In this document: one piece after another, positions 59,593-64,000 of the stretch
Layout: the number at the start of each line of letters is the position of its first letter
Numbering within the stretch: position 1 is the stretch's first letter
Assembly: GCF_900107795.1 (NCBI RefSeq)
Contig: NZ_FNRL01000008.1
Location: 124,001 to 188,000 of the forward strand
Length of the DNA stretch: 64,000 nucleotides
Origin: Chitinophaga terrae (ex Kim and Jung 2007)
GTDB taxonomy: Bacteria > Bacteroidota > Bacteroidia > Chitinophagales > Chitinophagaceae
Reading direction: 5' to 3'
The notes under the pieces: generated by a model
Database searches by the model: none
What the model saw: the letters and a program-made list of their open reading frames with translations, nothing else
What the model was told of the DNA's origin: nothing
Position numbers and translations under genes: made by a program

Positions 59593-60333
59593 ATGTCTCC
59601 TTTTTTAGCAGAATTCCTCGGTACAATGATGCTGGTACTCCTCGGTAACGGGGTAGTGGCCAACGTAGTACTTAATAAAACGAAAGGTAATAACAGCGGA
59701 TGGATCGTGATCACTACCGCCTGGGCCTTAGCCGTGTATGTTGGCGTGGTGATCTCCGGCTCGTTCAGCGGAGGCCATATAAACCCTGCTGTTACCATCG
59801 CCATGGCGGTGGCGCATAAGCTACCATGGGCAGATGTACCTTTCTATATACTCGCTCAACTGGCGGGCGCCATGCTCGGCACTTCCCTGGTATGGCTAAA
59901 CTATAAAGATCATTTCGATCTGACAGAAGATGGCGCTGCGCAACGCGCCGCCTTTTGCACGGAACCGGCTATACGAAATATTGCCCGCAACTTCATCTGT
60001 GAAGTTACTGGAACCTTCGTGTTGCTGTTCACCATCTTCTATTTTGCCGATCCTTCTATGATAGCGGAGAGCGGCACCAAACAACCGATAGGGATGGGGG
60101 CGCTGGGCGCTATTCCTGCCGCCTTCCTCGTATGGGTGATCGGGTTGGCATTAGGCGGTACAACCGGCTATGCGATCAACCCGGCAAGAGACCTGGGGCC
60201 AAGGATCATGCACCAGATCCTGCCAATGAAACATAAGTCGCACAGCGATTGGAGCTATGCCTGGGTACCTGTGATTGGTCCCATCTGCGGAGCTGTGCTG
60301 GCTGCAGTATTGTACCTGGCAATTCAAAAATAA
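59593..60333 (+). CDS. glpF: Glycerol uptake facilitator (aquaglyceroporin)
   Basis: A 246-residue inner-membrane channel of the MIP family with six transmembrane helices and the two half helices. The two NPA motifs are in SGGHINPAVTIAMA and GYAINPARDLGPR. The D after the second NPAR (D-L-G-P-R) is the glycerol-facilitator mark, together with the longer loop E. It admits glycerol for GlpK. Positioned 23 bases after glpK. Confidence 0.96.
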   Translation: MSPFLAEFLGTMMLVLLGNGVVANVVLNKTKGNNSGWIVITTAWALAVYVGVVISGSFSGGHINPAVTIAMAVAHKLPWADVPFYILAQLAGAMLGTSLVWLNYKDHFDLTEDGAAQRAAFCTEPAIRNIARNFICEVTGTFVLLFTIFYFADPSMIAESGTKQPIGMGALGAIPAAFLVWVIGLALGGTTGYAINPARDLGPRIMHQILPMKHKSHSDWSYAWVPVIGPICGAVLAAVLYLAIQK

Positions 60334-60338
60334 AAGCG

Positions 60339-60365
60339 GGGACCAGTCAACAACCTGCTGGTCCC
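60339..60365 (+). terminator. Hairpin after glpF
   Basis: Arms GGGACCAG (60339-60346) and CTGGTCCC (60358-60365) around an 11-base loop begin five bases after the glpF stop. Without a T tract it may be an attenuator or mRNA-processing stem before glpQ. Confidence 0.55.
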
Positions 60366-60501
60366 ATAAACGGAAACCATGCATTTTGTTAATAGCCGGA
60401 AACTATGACGCTATTACAACGGAAACGGATTAACAGATAATTGCCTGTGGCGCTGGAACAATGACGCTATAGGCTGCAAACGGAAACACACTATCACTAC
60501 C
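60366..60501. repeat. Short direct repeats between glpF and glpQ
   Basis: CGGAAAC occurs four times (60371, 60397, 60420 and 60481), and ATGACGCTAT twice (60405-60414 and 60461-60470), in this 136-base spacer. No gene is present. Confidence 0.4.
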
Positions 60502-61431
60502 ATGCGAACAAAAAAACAACTGTCATTAGCCGTAGTGGCACTGGCTGCCTGCACTGCATTTACAGCTTGTAAAACTACCAGGTCTGCCCGGCAAACCGCC
60601 GCAGATCCTACCGTCTTCAAAGTAGGGCACCGCGGTACCCGCGGCCTGATGCCGGAAAACACTATCCCGGCAATGTACAAAGGGTTGGAAGTGGGAGCCA
60701 ACACCATCGAATTTGATATCCACATCACCAAAGACGGACAGGTAATGGTCTACCACGATGCGTCCTTCACCCCGTCGTACACCACCATGCCTGATGGAAA
60801 GAATATTCCGCCTGCGGAAAGGTCGAAGTATACTTTCTACCAGATGAACTACAGCGATATCCGCTCATTCATCATCGGTGAAAAGCCTTATCCTGCATTT
60901 CCTGAACAGCAACGCATGCGCAGTTATGCTCCGCTTCTGTCTGAAATGATAGACTCCGTGGAAGCATATACGAAACAACATCATCTGCCGCCTGCGTACT
61001 ACCTGCTGGAGATCAAATCTTCTGAAAAAACAGATGGTAAAGAACAACCTGCACCGGAAGAATACATAGAAAGGATGATGGCAGTGAAACAATTGAAACA
61101 ACTGGGCAACAGGTTGTATGTGCAGTCTTTTGATCCGCGGCCTTTACAGGTAATGCACCGTAAATATCCATCTATCAAACTGGGCTTCCTGACATCAGAT
61201 AAGAAACACACTTTTGAGCAACACCTGGAACAGCTTGGATTTACACCGTATTTCTACAACCCGGCCTATGAAATGGTTACACCTGAACTGGTAAAGAAAT
61301 GCCACGACAGGCATATTACCATTGTGCCGTGGACTGTACAAACGGTTGATGAAATGAAGAAGCTGCGCAGTATGGGTGTGGATGGCATCATCAGTGATTA
61401 TCCAAACAAGTTCCATGAAGCTGGGCTTTAA
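60502..61431 (+). CDS. glpQ: Glycerophosphodiester phosphodiesterase lipoprotein
   Basis: Hydrolyses glycerophosphodiesters (deacylated phospholipid headgroups) to glycerol-3-phosphate and an alcohol. The 309-residue protein has a lipoprotein signal (TAFTAC, Cys about 23). The GDPD catalytic residues are in GHRGTRGLMPENTIPAMYKGLEVGANTIEFDIHITKDGQVMVYHD (HRG, E/D pair, HD). Further GDPD marks are YLLEIKSSEKT and the end TIVPWTVQTVDEMKKLRSMGVDGIISDYPN. Exported, so it probably acts at the cell envelope. 35 bases before the SusC-type receptor. Confidence 0.95.
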   Translation: MRTKKQLSLAVVALAACTAFTACKTTRSARQTAADPTVFKVGHRGTRGLMPENTIPAMYKGLEVGANTIEFDIHITKDGQVMVYHDASFTPSYTTMPDGKNIPPAERSKYTFYQMNYSDIRSFIIGEKPYPAFPEQQRMRSYAPLLSEMIDSVEAYTKQHHLPPAYYLLEIKSSEKTDGKEQPAPEEYIERMMAVKQLKQLGNRLYVQSFDPRPLQVMHRKYPSIKLGFLTSDKKHTFEQHLEQLGFTPYFYNPAYEMVTPELVKKCHDRHITIVPWTVQTVDEMKKLRSMGVDGIISDYPNKFHEAGL

Positions 61432-61466
61432 CCAAAACCGCTTACCAGTAATCTAAAATTAGCTAA

Positions 61467-64000
61467 ATGAAATCTTTGTATCTGCGCCTGTGCAAACAGG
61501 CCGCCACGTTATTGCTTTGCCTCACGGCCACTTTGGGGCAACTATCTCTGTACGCACAAAACGTTCCCATAACAGGTAAGGTGGTATCCGAATCAGGCGC
61601 TCCTGTTATTGGTGTAAGTATCCAGGTGGTGGGAACCTCCAAAGGTACCAGCACCGACGTGGATGGTAAATTTAAACTGGACGCTCCCGCCGGCGCCACG
61701 CTGAAATTGACTTTCATCGGTTACCTGCCTAAAGAAGTGAAAGCCGATGCTTCCAAACCAATGATCATTGCACTGGTAGAAGACATCCAGAAACTGAACG
61801 ACGTAGTGGTAGTAGGTTATGGTACCCAGAAGAAAGTATCCGTAACCGGCGCTATCAGCACGGTTGACATGAAAGACAAAGCAGGTCAGCCTATTACTAA
61901 CGTCAGTAACGCATTGCACGGCGTACCGGGTCTTTCTGTTAACCTGAGCAACAGCCAGCCGGGTGTCGACAGAAGTACCATCCGTATCCGCGGTATCGGA
62001 ACAACCAGCGCCTCCGGCGCCAGCCCGATGGTATTGGTAGACGGGATCGAATATTCTATGGATGAACTGAACCCGAACGATATCGAAAGTGTAACCGTAC
62101 TGAAAGACGCTGCCGCAGCCATCTATGGTTCAAAAGGTGCGAATGGCGTAATTATGGTGACCACTAAAAAAGGTAAAGGACAAGCCCGCGTCGACTATGG
62201 TTTCAACTACGGCCGTCAGCGCGCTACCTATCTTCCTGATATCATCGATGATCCTATCGCCTACATGAACCTGAAGAACCAGGCCCTGCTCAACGAAGGT
62301 AAAGCGGTTGAGTATTCGGCAGCGGATATCGAAGAATACAAGAATGGGATGTCTAAAGATCCTTTCACTTACCCTGCCAATAACTGGTACAAAATTGCGT
62401 TGAAGGATGGCGTATTGAAGAAGCATGACCTGAGCGTTTCCGGAAGCGGCGAAAAATACCAGTACCGTTTATCCCTGGGCTATCTCGACAGGGATGGTAT
62501 CCTGTTCGGACCCGGCAACCATGAAAAAAAATATTCCCTGGGTGTTAATGTTTCTGCAGATATCACCAAACGTTTAAAAGTTGGCGCTACCCTGGACGGT
62601 TATTATCGCAATTATACGCAACCGTTTTATACTGATACCTGGACATACCTGGCCCGGGCCCTGCCTATCCTGAGCGATACATTACAGGATGGCCGCTACG
62701 GTAACTCATGGCTCCGGACCGCAGGACGCAACAACTGGGAAAACCCCCGCATGCTGGCTTTCAACGGCCTGCAAACGAAAGTTGTACAACGTTTTTTAAG
62801 TACCGTTTTCCTGGAATATAAACTGCCGTTCGATCTTAAATATTCTGCAAAGTTTGGTGTGGATAAATATGATGGTTTGCTGAGTGGTTTTACTCCGCGT
62901 ATGCAAACATTCAATCCCAAAACCGGCGCTCCTATTAACTGGAATAGCCCGGCAACGGCGCCAAGGGCTGCTAAAACAGATTACAACGATCTGAATATTA
63001 CATTCTTCAATACATTGGATTGGGCCCGCTCTTTCGGTAAACATAACCTCTCGGCTATGATAGGCGCATCCTACTATAATGCATCTCCGGAATCATGGGC
63101 TACCAGTTTCTATGGCTACCTCGATGGATCATTAGACGCCTTTGACGCAGGTAATACCTGGAATTCGACTTCCGGTAATCTGACCCGCGATGTGCTGGAA
63201 TCTTACTTTGGCCGTGTCAATTACGATTACGATGGCCGTTATCTCTTCCAGGCTACTTTACGTTCTGATGGTTCCAGCCGTCTGAGCCCAGCTACCCGCT
63301 GGATGAGTTTCCCGTCGGCAGAACTGGGATGGCGTATAGATAAGGAATCTTTCTTCCGCAGCAACTTTATTTCGTTACTGAAATTACGCGGTTCTTATGG
63401 CTCTATGGGTAACCAGAGCGTTCCGTTGTACAGCTATATGAGAACAGTAAGATTGGGAGAAGATTATAGCTTTGGCGGTACGCAGGTTCCGGGCGCTGCT
63501 ATGCTGGCGGATGCAGATCCGAGATTGCGTTGGGAAAGAACTACTTCAGCCAATATCGGCGCTGATATCAATTTGCTGAAAAGCCGTGTGGCTTTGAGCC
63601 TCGACGTTTACAACCGGAAAACCACAGGTATGCTTCGTCCGAAAGCCCTGCCTTCGCAGGTAGGTGGTTTAAGCGGTACGCAGAAGAACGTAGGTAGTAT
63701 GCTGAACAGGGGTGTTGAGTTCACCGCCCAGTATTCAGACCAGTTTGGCGATGTTGGATTGAATGTTTATGGAAACGTTTCTTATAACTACAATGAGATC
63801 ACATCCCTTGACGGTGAAATAGTGTACAATTCAGATGGTACTATATTGAAAGAAGGTTCTCCTATCAACTCGTTCTATATTCTGCAGGCAGAAGGATTGT
63901 TCCAGACAGCAGATGAAGTGAAGAACTGGGCTTACCAGGGACCAAAGACCAAGCCGGGATATATCAAATATAAAGATCAGAATGGAGATGGAATTATTAA
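61467..64000 (+). CDS. SusC/RagA-type TonB-dependent receptor (3' end outside window)
   Basis: The first 844 codons are present and the frame is open to the window edge. It has a signal peptide (MKSLYLRLCKQAATLLLCLTATLGQLSLYAQ) and a carboxypeptidase-regulatory-like domain directly after (residues 33-110; ITGKVVSESGAPVIGVSIQVVGTSKGTSTDVDGKF). The SusC plug (about 115-230: VVVVGYGTQKKVSVTGAISTV, IRIRGIGTTSASGASPMVLVDGIEYS and AAAIYGSKGANGVIMVTTKKGKG) is followed by the barrel. There is no STN domain, unlike the receptor at 48715. Family members are about 1000 residues. It follows glpQ by 35 bases and is likely co-transcribed. A SusD partner would be expected beyond the window. Confidence 0.94.
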   Translation, partial: MKSLYLRLCKQAATLLLCLTATLGQLSLYAQNVPITGKVVSESGAPVIGVSIQVVGTSKGTSTDVDGKFKLDAPAGATLKLTFIGYLPKEVKADASKPMIIALVEDIQKLNDVVVVGYGTQKKVSVTGAISTVDMKDKAGQPITNVSNALHGVPGLSVNLSNSQPGVDRSTIRIRGIGTTSASGASPMVLVDGIEYSMDELNPNDIESVTVLKDAAAAIYGSKGANGVIMVTTKKGKGQARVDYGFNYGRQRATYLPDIIDDPIAYMNLKNQALLNEGKAVEYSAADIEEYKNGMSKDPFTYPANNWYKIALKDGVLKKHDLSVSGSGEKYQYRLSLGYLDRDGILFGPGNHEKKYSLGVNVSADITKRLKVGATLDGYYRNYTQPFYTDTWTYLARALPILSDTLQDGRYGNSWLRTAGRNNWENPRMLAFNGLQTKVVQRFLSTVFLEYKLPFDLKYSAKFGVDKYDGLLSGFTPRMQTFNPKTGAPINWNSPATAPRAAKTDYNDLNITFFNTLDWARSFGKHNLSAMIGASYYNASPESWATSFYGYLDGSLDAFDAGNTWNSTSGNLTRDVLESYFGRVNYDYDGRYLFQATLRSDGSSRLSPATRWMSFPSAELGWRIDKESFFRSNFISLLKLRGSYGSMGNQSVPLYSYMRTVRLGEDYSFGGTQVPGAAMLADADPRLRWERTTSANIGADINLLKSRVALSLDVYNRKTTGMLRPKALPSQVGGLSGTQKNVGSMLNRGVEFTAQYSDQFGDVGLNVYGNVSYNYNEITSLDGEIVYNSDGTILKEGSPINSFYILQAEGLFQTADEVKNWAYQGPKTKPGYIKYKDQNGDGII

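Overview
The window looks like a chromosomal segment of a Bacteroidota bacterium, most probably Chitinophagaceae (Chitinophaga-like). Supporting signs are two SusC-type TonB receptors, a SusD protein, an ECF sigma/FecR pair, a type IX secretion (gliding-type) C-terminal domain, a UpxY-type NusG paralogue, DUF983 and DUF3560 proteins, and a promoter of the Bacteroidota form (TTTG, 19 bases, TAnnTTTG) in front of the one tRNA gene. Organism assignment is inference; no 16S gene is present.

Left part (1-11,138). This part is visibly more A+T-rich than the rest. It holds a truncated alpha-oxoamine synthase (serine palmitoyltransferase-like). Next is a leftward six-gene operon: an H-protein-like protein without the lipoyl lysine, a methyltransferase, a lipoprotein beta-carbonic anhydrase, a small helical protein, a DUF983 protein and a SulP anion transporter. 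It diverges from a Crp/Fnr regulator across a compact control region. Then comes mobile-element cargo: small hypotheticals, a frameshifted PAPS-reductase-like gene, a J-domain protein, a DUF3560 protein and a small helix-turn-helix protein. A tyrosine integrase and a repeat-rich attachment region end at a tRNA-Leu(CAG) gene.

Middle part (11,272-34,791). One leftward exopolysaccharide locus of 20 genes makes up this part. In transcription order it runs wza, wzc, upxY, manC, fcl, ugd, gmd, wzx, a glycosyltransferase, wzy, a glycosyltransferase, a pyruvyl transferase, a beta-propeller protein, three glycosyltransferases, wcaF, wzi, wcaI and a WcaJ-like initiating transferase. The sugars implied are GDP-mannose, GDP-L-fucose and UDP-glucuronate, with O-acetyl and pyruvyl decorations, which resembles colanic acid. 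A LuxR-type response regulator and a divergent histidine kinase with no sensor domain lie upstream.

Right part (36,772-64,000). Housekeeping and accessory genes come first: a T9SS-sorted protein, a LysE exporter, an SF1 helicase, DoxX, a VOC protein, an AraC regulator with a sugar isomerase, a PhyH oxygenase and a Dps-like protein. A nutrient-uptake locus follows: TlpA-like protein, ECF sigma factor, FecR, SusC, SusD and a lipoprotein. The window ends with a glycerol/glycerophosphodiester operon (GlpR diverging from glpD, glpK, glpF, glpQ) followed by a second, truncated SusC-type receptor. Together these suggest outer-membrane uptake of a glycerol-phosphate-containing substrate, its hydrolysis, and entry into glycolysis as dihydroxyacetone phosphate.

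No CRISPR array, rRNA operon or complete insertion sequence was seen.
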